Positions 36,539-44,857 of a DNA stretch of 64,000 bases are shown here, in pieces. How positions within the stretch are numbered: position 1 is the first letter of the stretch; the number at the start of each line of letters is the position of its first letter. A program made the position numbers and the translations under genes. Under the pieces are notes generated by a model that worked only from the letters and a program-made list of their open reading frames with translations, was not told the origin of the DNA and ran no database searches. Source of the DNA: Dyella caseinilytica. Its GTDB lineage: Bacteria; Pseudomonadota; Gammaproteobacteria; Xanthomonadales; Rhodanobacteraceae. Where the stretch lies: contig NZ_CP064030.1 in assembly GCF_016865235.1 (NCBI RefSeq), positions 1,860,001 through 1,924,000 of the forward strand. The letters run 5' to 3'.

Positions 36539-37456
36539 ATGCGTCGCCTGCCATCTCTCAATGCACTACGGGTATTCGAGGTTGCCGCTCGAACGGGTAG
36601 TTACGCCGACGCAGCGGCGCAGCTCGGCGTCACCCATGGCGCGGTGAGCCGGCAAATCGCTGCGCTCGAAAGTTGGTTAGGGCAGAGGCTCTTCACGAAG
36701 GACGGCCGCCGCATGGTCGCGACGCCGATGGCGAGAATCTTCGCAGCGGAAGTCGGTCTTTCGTTCGATCGCTTGGCTGTTGCGGCGGAAGCGTGTGGCC
36801 GGCCCGGTGCGCGCCGCATCCTGCGCGTAAGCGCCCCGACCAGCTTTGCGATGCGCTGGCTGATCCCGCGGCTCAATCGCTACCACGCCGATCATCCGCA
36901 CGTCGAAGTCGCGGTTACGACGGTTTCGACGGTGTTCGAAGAATTGCGTGGCGGCGTCGATGTGGCGATCCGACGTGGCGCTGCTCGGGAGCATGCGTGG
37001 CCTCAGCATCGCGTCGTTCCGGTGCTGGATGATGTGGACACGCTGATCATGAGCCCTGCGCTGTTCGCGCATCGGCCGATCCTGAAGCCAGCCGACATCG
37101 AGGGACATACGTTGCTTGCAAGTGAGACTCGCGCCGGCGATTGGGCGGACTGGCTTGAGGCGGCAGGGCTCCAACACCTTGCCGGACATCCCCGCCAGAT
37201 ATTTGATCATTTCTTCGTGACGCGACAGGCGGTGGAAGATGGGCTTGGCGTTGGAATCGGCCCACTGCCGATGCTGGAGATCGACATTGCCAACGGAAGG
37301 CTGATGACGCCGCTGCCAGACATCCGGGTTCCGCGGACGGGTTATGTCGCGATCATCCCTCGTCACGCTGATGCTGGAGACTTATTTACCGGATTCGTTG
37401 ATTGGCTTGTCGGTGAGACGCGCGGATCCACTGGCGCTAATTCAGGAGGCGCATAA
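36539..37456 (+). CDS. LysR-family regulator (GcvA-like)
   Basis: 305 residues. HTH in the GcvA style (RLPSLNALRVFEVAARTGSYADAAAQLGVTHGAVSRQIAALE). The effector domain has RWLIPRLNRYHADHPHVEV and GVDVAIRRG, as in GcvA-type regulators. Divergent from the MFS-SDR operon with a 79-bp AT-richer gap, so it most likely controls that operon. Confidence 0.9.
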   Translation: MRRLPSLNALRVFEVAARTGSYADAAAQLGVTHGAVSRQIAALESWLGQRLFTKDGRRMVATPMARIFAAEVGLSFDRLAVAAEACGRPGARRILRVSAPTSFAMRWLIPRLNRYHADHPHVEVAVTTVSTVFEELRGGVDVAIRRGAAREHAWPQHRVVPVLDDVDTLIMSPALFAHRPILKPADIEGHTLLASETRAGDWADWLEAAGLQHLAGHPRQIFDHFFVTRQAVEDGLGVGIGPLPMLEIDIANGRLMTPLPDIRVPRTGYVAIIPRHADAGDLFTGFVDWLVGETRGSTGANSGGA

Positions 37457-37619
37457 GCGGAAGTAGGGTCGATCAGAATGCCAGCTTGCTGCACCGGGCT
37501 GATGTTTTGACGTGGTCCGAAATGGCTTGGATTTTCCCGCAAGCTTTTATCCCTCGCCAGAAGATGCAATCGCGTGCATGCTTGCTGATCTTGTTCCAAG
37601 TCGCCGCAGGAAGATCTAC

Positions 37620-39389
37620 ATGCACTACCTGATTCGCCCGGGCCTTATCCTTGCACTGGCCTTGTCGAGCGCGGCCATCGCTGCGCAAACGTCGCCCGCC
37701 GTAGGCGATCATGGCGTCGCTATTGCCGATGCGCCGGTACCGCGTCCCGCTGTCACGCCCTGCATCGCCAACCTGTATACCGATGTCGCATTCGATGATC
37801 ACGGCGAAGCCACCTCGCGTGAGGCGAAACCCCGCGAATGGACGTACGCACCGCCTGCGCAATGCGCAGGTTCATGGTCGAAAGTGGTGCTGGAGGCGGA
37901 TTTTTCGGTAACTGCCGGGCGGCAATACGACCGCACGGTCAGCCTGTGGCTCAAAGGCGTAAATCTCTTCTATGGCACTACGCAAGAGCCCGCTGCCAAG
38001 GTCAGCCCGCGCTGGCACGTCGAGCGCGACGTGACCGATTACGCCAGTCTGTTCCGTGAGGCCGGGCATGGCCAGACCATCCTCAACAATTGGATAGATA
38101 CCACGCGTAGCGGCGTCATCCACGGCAGCGCGCGATTGGTGTTCTATCCGGCAACGCCGAACAGCAAGGCCGCGTCATCCGCCGATCTCGCCATGGGTCT
38201 GGTCGGCGATAACGACGGGCATCCGGTGGATGTACAGAACGGCAATGAAACGCTTTCGCGCATCATCACCTTGCCGCGCAACGTTGAGCGTGTGGCATTG
38301 GATCTGATCGCGCAGAGCCAAGCCGTGGACGAACAGTGGTACATGTGCATCGACGATGCCGATATGGAGCCCACGCGTGAATTCTCTCTGGGACCGCCGA
38401 ACGCGGGCGATCCACTGGAGCAATGTCCTGGTGGCAACTTTCGCGAAGTGTCAGTGAGCATCGACGGCCAGCCGGCGGGTCGCGCGCCGGTCTATCCGTG
38501 GACTTACACCGGTGGCGTGGATCCCAACCTGTGGCGGCCCACGACGGACATCCAGACACTCAATTTCACGCCATATCGCGTGGATCTGACACCCTTTGCC
38601 GCGCTGCTTGACGACGGCAAGCCACACACCGTGGCGGTGCGTGTGCTGGGCGCACACGACTTCTTCAGCCTCGCCGCCAACCTGCTGGCTTGGCGCGACC
38701 ATGGACGTGACGTGCTTACCGGCAAACTCACGCAAAATACGCTCGCCACGCAGCAGAATGGCCAACAACCGCCAGTACGGCGCAACTTCAAACAGGGTGC
38801 GGACGGCACGCTGCATGGCGAGGTCGATACCCTGCAAAGCAGCCACTATGTGATCGCTGGCGAACTGCAGACCTCGCACGGCAAAGTCGTCACGCGCATC
38901 GAACAACAGGCGGATTTCGCCAACCGTCAGGGCTTCGATCATCCGTCGAAGGACCTCTACAGCCAGCGCATCGACATGCACACGCAAGTGGTCGATAACA
39001 TAAGCATTATCACCGCCGCCGGCACCGTGCAGGACATGCATAGTCTCGATTATCCACTGCTGATCGACATTCGCAAACAGGTTCACGCGAATGGCGATTT
39101 CACCGCAGATATCACCATGCAACAGGGTTACCTGAGCAAGCGCCAGCGCATGGAGGACGGCCGCGTAAGCTTCTGGTCCACGCTGGACAACCATCTAATC
39201 AGCCACAGCAACACCGATTTTAATGCTGGTGGGACGGGCATCATCGGTTCGCGCGACCAACACGGGAAGCAGTCGTACCGCTTCAGTGATTCATTGGGAA
39301 GTTGCTACGCGCGAAGCGTGGAAACGCGTGACCAGGCTGTCGTCGCTGTTGAGTCAGGCGAAGGTTGCCCGAACCAAGTCAATCATTGA
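37620..39389 (+). CDS. PNGase A-like secreted amidase
   Basis: 589 residues of the peptide-N4-(N-acetyl-beta-glucosaminyl)asparagine amidase A type, enzymes that free N-glycans from glycoproteins. Signal peptide from ATG 37620, cut after AIAA. Family-like blocks: PCIANLYTDVAF, WSKVVLEADFSVTAGRQYDR, GTTQEPA, and the jelly-roll half with WRPTTDIQTLNFTPYRVDLTPFAALLDDGKPHTVAVRV. Active-site residues cannot be assigned by eye. Likely exported to act on plant or fungal glycoproteins. Stands alone. Confidence 0.85.
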   Translation: MHYLIRPGLILALALSSAAIAAQTSPAVGDHGVAIADAPVPRPAVTPCIANLYTDVAFDDHGEATSREAKPREWTYAPPAQCAGSWSKVVLEADFSVTAGRQYDRTVSLWLKGVNLFYGTTQEPAAKVSPRWHVERDVTDYASLFREAGHGQTILNNWIDTTRSGVIHGSARLVFYPATPNSKAASSADLAMGLVGDNDGHPVDVQNGNETLSRIITLPRNVERVALDLIAQSQAVDEQWYMCIDDADMEPTREFSLGPPNAGDPLEQCPGGNFREVSVSIDGQPAGRAPVYPWTYTGGVDPNLWRPTTDIQTLNFTPYRVDLTPFAALLDDGKPHTVAVRVLGAHDFFSLAANLLAWRDHGRDVLTGKLTQNTLATQQNGQQPPVRRNFKQGADGTLHGEVDTLQSSHYVIAGELQTSHGKVVTRIEQQADFANRQGFDHPSKDLYSQRIDMHTQVVDNISIITAAGTVQDMHSLDYPLLIDIRKQVHANGDFTADITMQQGYLSKRQRMEDGRVSFWSTLDNHLISHSNTDFNAGGTGIIGSRDQHGKQSYRFSDSLGSCYARSVETRDQAVVAVESGEGCPNQVNH

Positions 39390-39481
39390 GATGGCCATTC
39401 GGCGCTTTGAAGCGTATGTCGTGTGCACGAACTTGGCGGCCTGAATCTATTGCCGCTAGACCTATTTTTCATGCAGTGAAT

Positions 39482-39505
39482 GTTGCGGACGCACTTGTCC
39501 GCAAC
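39482..39505. promoter_or_regulatory. Perfect inverted repeat GTTGCGGAC-N6-GTCCGCAAC
   Basis: Nine-bp arms with a 6-base spacer, in the gap 39390-39677 between two plus-strand genes. It looks like an operator or enhancer-type site, with the same GCGGAC/GTCCGC halves as the array at 44512. No sigma-54 promoter was found downstream of it. Confidence 0.5.
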
Positions 39506-39677
39506 TGAACGCGACACGGATTCAGTACGACAAGTTAAGGCGATGCGTATTGTCAAGTGATGTGTTTGTTTAATTTTGACGCTAATTGGATCTTTCTCCA
39601 TAGTCATCCGAACGGCAGTCTTCCCGGGGCGCGTAACGCCCGCGATATACATTTCACTTGACTACAATGAGAAGCAC

Positions 39678-40052
39678 ATGCCAACACTTGAAACACTTGA
39701 GCGTTTCATCACTCGCGTTGAACAAAATGAGCATGCGGAAGCTTGCGAAGAATTTTATGCACCCGATTCTTCCATGCAGGAGAATCAGGGGACGCCGAGA
39801 ATAGGGCGGGACGCACACGTGGCGAATGAGCGAATGGTGTTCGCCAGAGCCAGGTCTGTCTCTTCAAAATGTATCCGGCCGGTATTCGTCAACGGCGATC
39901 GGGTGGTTGTACGCTGGATTTTTCGCTTTGAGTGGCTCGATGGCACCGTTACACAGATGGAAGAGCTGGCTTACCAGCGCTGGGACGGTGAGCGCATCGC
40001 GGAAGAACAGTTTTTCTACGACCCCGCCCAGCGAGTGCCCAAGAAAGTTTAA
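39678..40052 (+). CDS. SnoaL/NTF2-like small protein
   Basis: 124 residues in the NTF2-like fold. N-terminal helices (TLETLERFITRVEQNEHAEACEEFYAPDSSMQEN) and the strand-rich end (VVRWIFRFEWLDGTVTQMEELAYQRWDGERIAEEQFFYDPAQ) are typical of the SnoaL-like group. Start at ATG 39678 with GAGAAG upstream. Function not known; such proteins act as isomerases or binding domains. Confidence 0.82.
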   Translation: MPTLETLERFITRVEQNEHAEACEEFYAPDSSMQENQGTPRIGRDAHVANERMVFARARSVSSKCIRPVFVNGDRVVVRWIFRFEWLDGTVTQMEELAYQRWDGERIAEEQFFYDPAQRVPKKV

Positions 40053-40458
40053 ACGTGGCTAGATGTGCAAGCGTTGCCCAGACGCTTCGCTTGGATAGCT
40101 TCGCGGAACGCCAATGGGTACTTCGTGAGCTTTTTCGTCTACGAAAAAGCCTGACTTCTTCGTTTAGAAGAATTTGCGTGCTGCGCAGATTTTGCATCGC
40201 AGCGTGCATGCGAGAGCGCCTTGCAATATGTTTTCAGCAAGTTGGAATTAGATCGATCTAAATGGCGTGAAATTCGCGTGTACGAATTTCACGCATGATC
40301 TTTTTACCAACGGGGAACGGCGAAGCCACACTATCGATGGAAGTAGGCATGGCAGGCGAGAAAAGCCGCGCCAGGGATCCTTGCGTCGCTAGTTTTTGTA
40401 GAACGCTTCGGGCTTCGACGTCAGCGCATACGACTAAGCACCCACCGGAGTACGACTT
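40053..40458. other. Intergenic stretch with a 12-bp hairpin
   Basis: 406 bases. A perfect hairpin GCGTGAAATTCG / CGAATTTCACGC (40265-40276 and 40283-40294, 6-base loop) is followed by a short T-run, so it may end transcription. A small open frame at 40055-40261 has no ribosome site and is rejected. The GGAG of the next gene lies near 40447. Confidence 0.55.
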
Positions 40459-41436
40459 ATGGATCAAGCATCTTCGCGTCACCGCAATCGGACATTTTCC
40501 CGCTTGGCAGCAGCTTTGCTCGTTTCGTTTGTTGGCATCACCACTGCATCGACCGCATCCGCCCAATCGACGGGTTATACCGGTATTTTTGGCGGCGGAC
40601 CTATTTATAAAAATCTCAACAACAATATTACGGAGCTGAGCAATTCGGGCTTCACCGAAGTCATTGTCTGGAGTATCGAAGTCAGTTCGACCGGCAACCT
40701 GAATTTCAACGGAGAATTTCCGCTGGTGACCAATGGGGCCTATGTAGGTAACCAGACTTATCCAGATTTTCCTTCCAATCTGGCCGCGTTGAAGAGCGCC
40801 GGGGTGAAGCGCATTACTTTCAGCATCGGCTCTTCTAATTACGGTGACTTCGAAGACATCAGTGCGTTGGTGAACAGCACCGGTTCCGGCGGTGGTACGG
40901 GGCCAAACAGCATCCTTTACAAGGATTTCCAGGCTTTGAAAAAAGCCATTCCGTCGCTCGACGCCATCGATTTGGATGACGAAAACGGCTACGACGCATC
41001 GACCACCGAGGCATTCGCGGTGATGCTCGGTAATCTTGGTTATCACGTGATGCCGGATGCGTACACGAGTGCGAGTTATTGGACATCACTGGTAACGAGC
41101 ATTAATACCGCACTTCCCGGCACGGTCGACGGCGTGCATCTGCAAACCTACTCCGGTGGCTCGGGCAACAGTCCCTGTTCCGGCTGGAATTTCGGCTCGG
41201 TTCCCGTCTATCCCGGCATAGCCGATTCCAGTGTTTCTGGAGGCGTCTCGGTATCGGGCGCACAAAGTACGGTGGGTGGTTGGGAACAACAGTGCAGCAT
41301 TACCGGTGCTTTCCTGTGGCTTTATGACGATGTCGCGGGTCAGACGTACGGTAGTGAGTCTTTGACCGCTGCCTATGCAGGCGCGATCAATGCGGGTTTG
41401 AGTTCCACCGAAAGCTCAAGTAAAGCCAAGCCTTAA
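40459..41436 (+). CDS. Secreted GH18-like glycosidase domain protein
   Basis: 325 residues. Signal peptide (LAAALLVSFVGITTASTASAQ) then a TIM-barrel-like domain. The strand ends VIVWSIEV, KRITFSIGSSNYGDF and AIDLDDENGYD resemble GH18 proteins, the last taking the place of the DxxDxDxE catalytic strand. YSGGSGNSPCSGWNFG may form a disulphide loop. Activity is uncertain because the acidic motif is not canonical. Similar secreted proteins occur in Streptomyces. Confidence 0.68.
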   Translation: MDQASSRHRNRTFSRLAAALLVSFVGITTASTASAQSTGYTGIFGGGPIYKNLNNNITELSNSGFTEVIVWSIEVSSTGNLNFNGEFPLVTNGAYVGNQTYPDFPSNLAALKSAGVKRITFSIGSSNYGDFEDISALVNSTGSGGGTGPNSILYKDFQALKKAIPSLDAIDLDDENGYDASTTEAFAVMLGNLGYHVMPDAYTSASYWTSLVTSINTALPGTVDGVHLQTYSGGSGNSPCSGWNFGSVPVYPGIADSSVSGGVSVSGAQSTVGGWEQQCSITGAFLWLYDDVAGQTYGSESLTAAYAGAINAGLSSTESSSKAKP

Positions 41437-41575
41437 GGCAAATGGAGGGGCAGGGTCTCTTTTTGCTCATGCCAGAATGAAAAGAGCACTCTGTCCCCTG
41501 GACCGACATAAAGGGAAAGAACACTTTTCTACGACGCTTAGGGTCGGGAAAGGTGTTCTTATCCTTTTCGCTCTA

Positions 41576-42478
41576 TCAAGCAGGCGCGACAGATTTCATA
41601 TAGTCAATGAATGCTCGCATGGGAAGCGGCACGTGCTTTCGCGAGTAATAGTAAATGACCGGACCATTGAATTCGGGCAGCCAATCCCGCATCAAGGCGA
41701 CCAGTCTTCCATCGCGGATCCATCGCGATACATAGTCTTCGAAGATAAGAAGAAATCCGGTTCCGCGTAGCGCTGCGGAAACTGCGACGCGTGGGTTGTC
41801 GGTGATGAGACGGTTGTTTGGTTCAACCCTGATCAGTTTCCCCTTCCGCGAAAATTCCCAGGGAAGCAGCGTGCCGCTTGGAAAGCGGTGACGAACGGCA
41901 GGGACACGCGACAAATCGGTAATGCTCGATGGCGTTCCTGTTTTATCGAGTAACGCCGGAGCCGCTACGAGGACATAACGTTGTTTGCTCCCAATCGGGA
42001 CACTGATCATATCGGCCGATAGGTTTTCGGCGTAACGGATGCCGAGGTCGAATCCTTCGCGCACGATGTCGATTAATGCATCTTCGACGGTGAGTTGAAT
42101 ATCGATGCCTGGATATTGCGCCAGAAAGCCCGGAAGGTGAGGGGCCAGGATCAGCTCGGCGGCAGGAGGCGCTGCGTTGATCTTCAGTATTCCAGACGGC
42201 TCGCTATCTCCGGCTGTGGCAACTTCTAAAGCATTGTCCAGTGCGGCCAGCGCGGGCTCAACATGCGTAAGCAGCGCCAAGCCCACTTCGGTCAGGGCCA
42301 TACTGCGCGTGGTGCGGTGAAACAGTCTTACCTGCATCTGTTCTTCAAGAGCCCGAAGGCGGTCGCTCATCCGGGAAACAGGTACGTTGTACTTGGCCGC
42401 GGCGCGTCTCAATCCTCCCTCTTTGGCGATCGCGATAAACAAGTCGAGATCGGTTTCCGTGCGCAATTTTGTTCGCAT
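41576..42478 (-). CDS. LysR-family regulator
   Basis: 300 residues. HTH RTETDLDLFIAIAKEGGLRRAAAKYNVPVSRMSDRLRALEEQ, then an effector domain with GFDLGIRYAENL. Divergent from the RidA gene with an 86-bp gap that holds an inverted repeat CGGACA-N22-TGTCCG (42482-42515). It likely controls the RidA gene and itself. The gap 41437-41575 after the GH18-like gene contains several imperfect inverted repeats. Confidence 0.9.
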   Translation of the reverse strand: MRTKLRTETDLDLFIAIAKEGGLRRAAAKYNVPVSRMSDRLRALEEQMQVRLFHRTTRSMALTEVGLALLTHVEPALAALDNALEVATAGDSEPSGILKINAAPPAAELILAPHLPGFLAQYPGIDIQLTVEDALIDIVREGFDLGIRYAENLSADMISVPIGSKQRYVLVAAPALLDKTGTPSSITDLSRVPAVRHRFPSGTLLPWEFSRKGKLIRVEPNNRLITDNPRVAVSAALRGTGFLLIFEDYVSRWIRDGRLVALMRDWLPEFNGPVIYYYSRKHVPLPMRAFIDYMKSVAPA

Positions 42479-42564
42479 TTTCGGACACCTTGTTCGAGAT
42501 TACTAAGATTGTCCGATCACTGTGCCAGGCGCAAGATGCGTGAACCTCAAAAGGAGCAGGCACC

Positions 42565-42966
42565 ATGTCCGAGCCAGTGTTCAGCAATCCCGATACGCTG
42601 TTTCCACCACCGGGATATAGTCAGCTTGTCGAAGTCACGGGTGGGAAGCTTGTGTTCGTGGCGGGCCAGGTGGCTTTAGACAAAGGCGGATCCCTGGTCG
42701 GCGCCGGGAATTTCGCGCGACAGGCCGATCAAGTGTTTCAAAATCTGCGCGCAGCCATTGAATCGCGCGGAGGGACGTTGAAGGACATCATCAAATTCAC
42801 GATGTTCGTCACCGATATCACGCAGCTCCCAGCTTTACGAGAAGTCAGGGACCGACATCTCGTCGGCGTCAAGAATCCTCCAGCAAGCACACTGGTGCAG
42901 GTTTCTGGACTATTTCGGCCTGAATTCCTGATCGAAATCGAAGCCGTGGCGTGGTTGGGCGCTTGA
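42565..42966 (+). CDS. RidA/YjgF-family protein lacking the catalytic Arg
   Basis: 133 residues of the YjgF/YER057c/UK114 fold, a trimer forming inter-subunit pockets. GGKLVFVAGQVALD and IEIEAVAWL match the family. Canonical RidA deaminates 2-aminoacrylate with an Arg in the motif P-A-R-S. Here the equivalent is PPASTLVQVSGL with Ser108, so it is probably not a RidA-type imine deaminase but one of the Rid subfamilies without that Arg. Divergent from the LysR gene. Confidence 0.88.
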   Translation: MSEPVFSNPDTLFPPPGYSQLVEVTGGKLVFVAGQVALDKGGSLVGAGNFARQADQVFQNLRAAIESRGGTLKDIIKFTMFVTDITQLPALREVRDRHLVGVKNPPASTLVQVSGLFRPEFLIEIEAVAWLGA

Positions 42967-43443
42967 TTGCCTAGGTATGCGAATAAAGTCAGCGCGGCTA
43001 GCTACACAGCGCTGGCATTTTCATGTGCGAGAGTCATTCGGCTCGCGAGTGGCGGCTTGCCAAGCGGTCGCATAGGGACTGGCCGCAATCATGCGTCAGC
43101 TGTTGACCTTGCCGAAGCGAATGACGTTGGTCGTCGTTCCTCGTTTGAGACCGATTTGCTTTGAACTGTATATGAAGCGTTTCTTTCGCATGACTGTCGT
43201 TGTGGTCGGCAATGCGACGATGCTTCGTTATGCATACACTTCTCTTTCGCGCGCGCTTCAACCTACGTACACGGTGATGAAAAGCGGCTAAACGTCAGGC
43301 TTTTTTCACGTTATCGAACACGCGATTTTTGACAGCGCATTCACTGTTTTCATCTCTAAGCTCGCTATCTGGGGGAGATCCACGCGTATTGCGTGGCGTT
43401 TTGTAACGAGTGATATCTCATAAACCTATGTGGGGAGTCGTAC
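42967..43443. other. Intergenic stretch, leader hairpin before the next gene
   Basis: 477 bases without a convincing gene. A TTGACA at 43329 may be a -35 box. A hairpin CCACGC-GTATT-GCGTGG (43380-43396) followed by CGTTTTG lies in the likely leader of the secreted protein, perhaps as an attenuator. GGGGAG stands before the ATG at 43444. Confidence 0.5.
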
Positions 43444-44418
43444 ATGAAAAAGTGTAATGCACGTTATATGGTGTATGTCGCGGTGACATCCATGCTCGCG
43501 GGTGCCGCTACGCTTCCATCCGCATTTGCCGCTTCATCGTCGCCGGATCTTGAGGCTCAGTTTCACGCGGCTTGGCGTCAGACCATGCAGCACACGTCAG
43601 CACCGGCTAAAGGCTGTTATCACGCCAGTTATCCCAGCACGGTCTGGGCAAAGGTCGACTGCGTCAAGGCACCGAATCGCCTTTATTTGCCGCGGCATAA
43701 GCCCGAGGCGCAAACGGTCGGCAATGGCAACGATTACGCTGCGGAGATTTCTTCTGGCGTGATTTCGCAGACGGTTGGAAGTTTTCCAAGCGTATCGGGC
43801 GTCACGAGCGAAAGCGATGATGGCGAAAGCAACGATTATTCGCTACAGCTCAATTCGAACTTCATGAGCACCGACGCTTGCAATGGCGTATCGGGTTGCC
43901 AGGCCTGGGAGCAGTTCGTGTATGCCTCGGGCGAAGGCGAAGCCTTCATGCAATATTGGTTGATCAATTACGGTGACACCTGTCCAAGCGGCGGTTGGAT
44001 GTCGTATCAAGGGTCCTGCTACATGAACAGCGCCGCGGTATCGGTACCCGACGACGACATCAGCGACTTGGGAAACATGACGCTCACTGGCACTGCCGTG
44101 GCCGGCGGTAGTGACACGCTGACCTTCACCGACGGCACCGAAGCCTATACCACCAGCGGCGACGACAGCGTGGTTGATCTGGCGACGGCCTGGCAGGCTT
44201 CTGAATTCAACATCATTGGCGATGGCGGTGGATCGGAGGCTGATTTTAATTCGGGATCTTCGGTCACGGTGAATGTCTCCTTGACTGATGGATCAAGCGA
44301 CGCACCGACTTGCGCTTCGAACGCAGGAACCACCGGCGAGACCAACAATCTGAATCTTGGCTCGTGCTCCACCTCCGGCGGGTCGACACCGTCGATCCAG
44401 TTCACTGAATCGAACTGA
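43444..44418 (+). CDS. Conserved-looking secreted protein of unknown function
   Basis: 324 residues. Signal peptide (VTSMLAGAATLPSAFAA), a short pro-region (SSPDLEAQFHAAWRQTMQ), then a compact acidic beta-rich domain with Cys pairs. Motifs such as YSLQLNSNF, CQAWEQFVY, FMQYWLINYG and VVDLATAWQASEFNIIGDGGGSEA look strongly conserved. I recall similar proteins in Xanthomonadales and actinomycetes but no named activity. The pro-region and Glu/Gln/Trp-rich core could fit a peptidase or lectin-like sandwich, but this is not shown. Confidence 0.75.
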   Translation: MKKCNARYMVYVAVTSMLAGAATLPSAFAASSSPDLEAQFHAAWRQTMQHTSAPAKGCYHASYPSTVWAKVDCVKAPNRLYLPRHKPEAQTVGNGNDYAAEISSGVISQTVGSFPSVSGVTSESDDGESNDYSLQLNSNFMSTDACNGVSGCQAWEQFVYASGEGEAFMQYWLINYGDTCPSGGWMSYQGSCYMNSAAVSVPDDDISDLGNMTLTGTAVAGGSDTLTFTDGTEAYTTSGDDSVVDLATAWQASEFNIIGDGGGSEADFNSGSSVTVNVSLTDGSSDAPTCASNAGTTGETNNLNLGSCSTSGGSTPSIQFTESN

Positions 44419-44430
44419 GCAGGCGCTTCA

Positions 44431-44460
44431 CCCTTGACCGGGAGTTATCCCGGTCAAGGG
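44431..44460 (+). terminator. Strong hairpin after the secreted-protein gene
   Basis: Perfect 12-bp stem CCCTTGACCGGG / CCCGGTCAAGGG with a 6-base loop, 12 bases after the stop codon. There is no T-run right after it, so it acts as a terminator or as a 3'-end stabiliser. Confidence 0.6.
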
Positions 44461-44511
44461 GCGCTCGTGTCTGGTTCTTCTTAGCAACCGCGTATACGTT
44501 CCGAAGTAGCG

Positions 44512-44557
44512 TTGTCCGTGTGTTGTCCGGACAACGCGGACACCTGTCCGCGGACAA
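44512..44557. promoter_or_regulatory. Array of TGTCCG palindromes, likely enhancer sites
   Basis: In 46 bp: a TTGTCCG half-site, the 14-bp palindrome GTTGTCCGGACAAC (44522-44535), GCGGACA-CC-TGTCCGC (44536-44551) and the 12-bp palindrome TGTCCGCGGACA (44545-44556). The array ends about 70 bp upstream of a sigma-54 promoter, the place where enhancer-binding activators sit. Confidence 0.72.
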
Positions 44558-44623
44558 TGTGGCTCAATCCAGCCATGCCGAGAAAATGTCGCTGTGATGC
44601 GGTTTTTGGAGCATCGATGCTGT

Positions 44624-44640
44624 TGGCATCGACTTTGCAA
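44624..44640 (+). promoter_or_regulatory. Sigma-54 promoter
   Basis: TTGGCATCGACTTTGCA: GG (44625-44626) and GC (44637-44638) with exactly 10 bases between, close to the -24/-12 consensus TGGCAC-N5-TTGC. Transcription would start near 44649, with a leader of about 36 bases before the small peptide gene. Confidence 0.75.
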
Positions 44641-44685
44641 CACCTCTCTCGAAGACCTCATTCACTCATCGAACGGAGAGCCACC

Positions 44686-44772
44686 ATGAAATTCGAAACC
44701 TTGATGCTCAATAGCTTCTTCGCCGCCTGCGTTGCGATCTGCGTGTCGACTCTGGCTGCCATGCTGACGTAA
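44686..44772 (+). CDS. 28-residue single-span membrane peptide
   Basis: The reading frame begins MKFETLMLNSFFAACV and ends SLAAMLT-like after a hydrophobic span, with nearly the whole peptide able to cross the membrane. GGAGAG lies 5-6 bases before the ATG. It sits directly behind a sigma-54 promoter and 85 bp before a serine hydrolase gene. It is too short for default gene callers. The role may be regulatory or membrane-modulating, which is inference. Confidence 0.6.
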   Translation: MKFETLMLNSFFAACVAICVSTLAAMLT

Positions 44773-44857
44773 GTCGTCGCTGAAGTTTGTACTCGCTGCT
44801 CGCACGGCTTTATCAGCACCTATAACAACCTCGCACTCTTCTTTATAAGGAACGGTC

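Noticed and set aside
39482..39505. Second sigma-54 unit before the NTF2-like gene
   Set aside because: The inverted repeat is there, but no GG-N10-GC promoter element was found downstream on the plus strand.
40055..40261. 68-codon frame after the NTF2-like gene
   Set aside because: No ribosome site; Arg/Cys-rich random-looking product.
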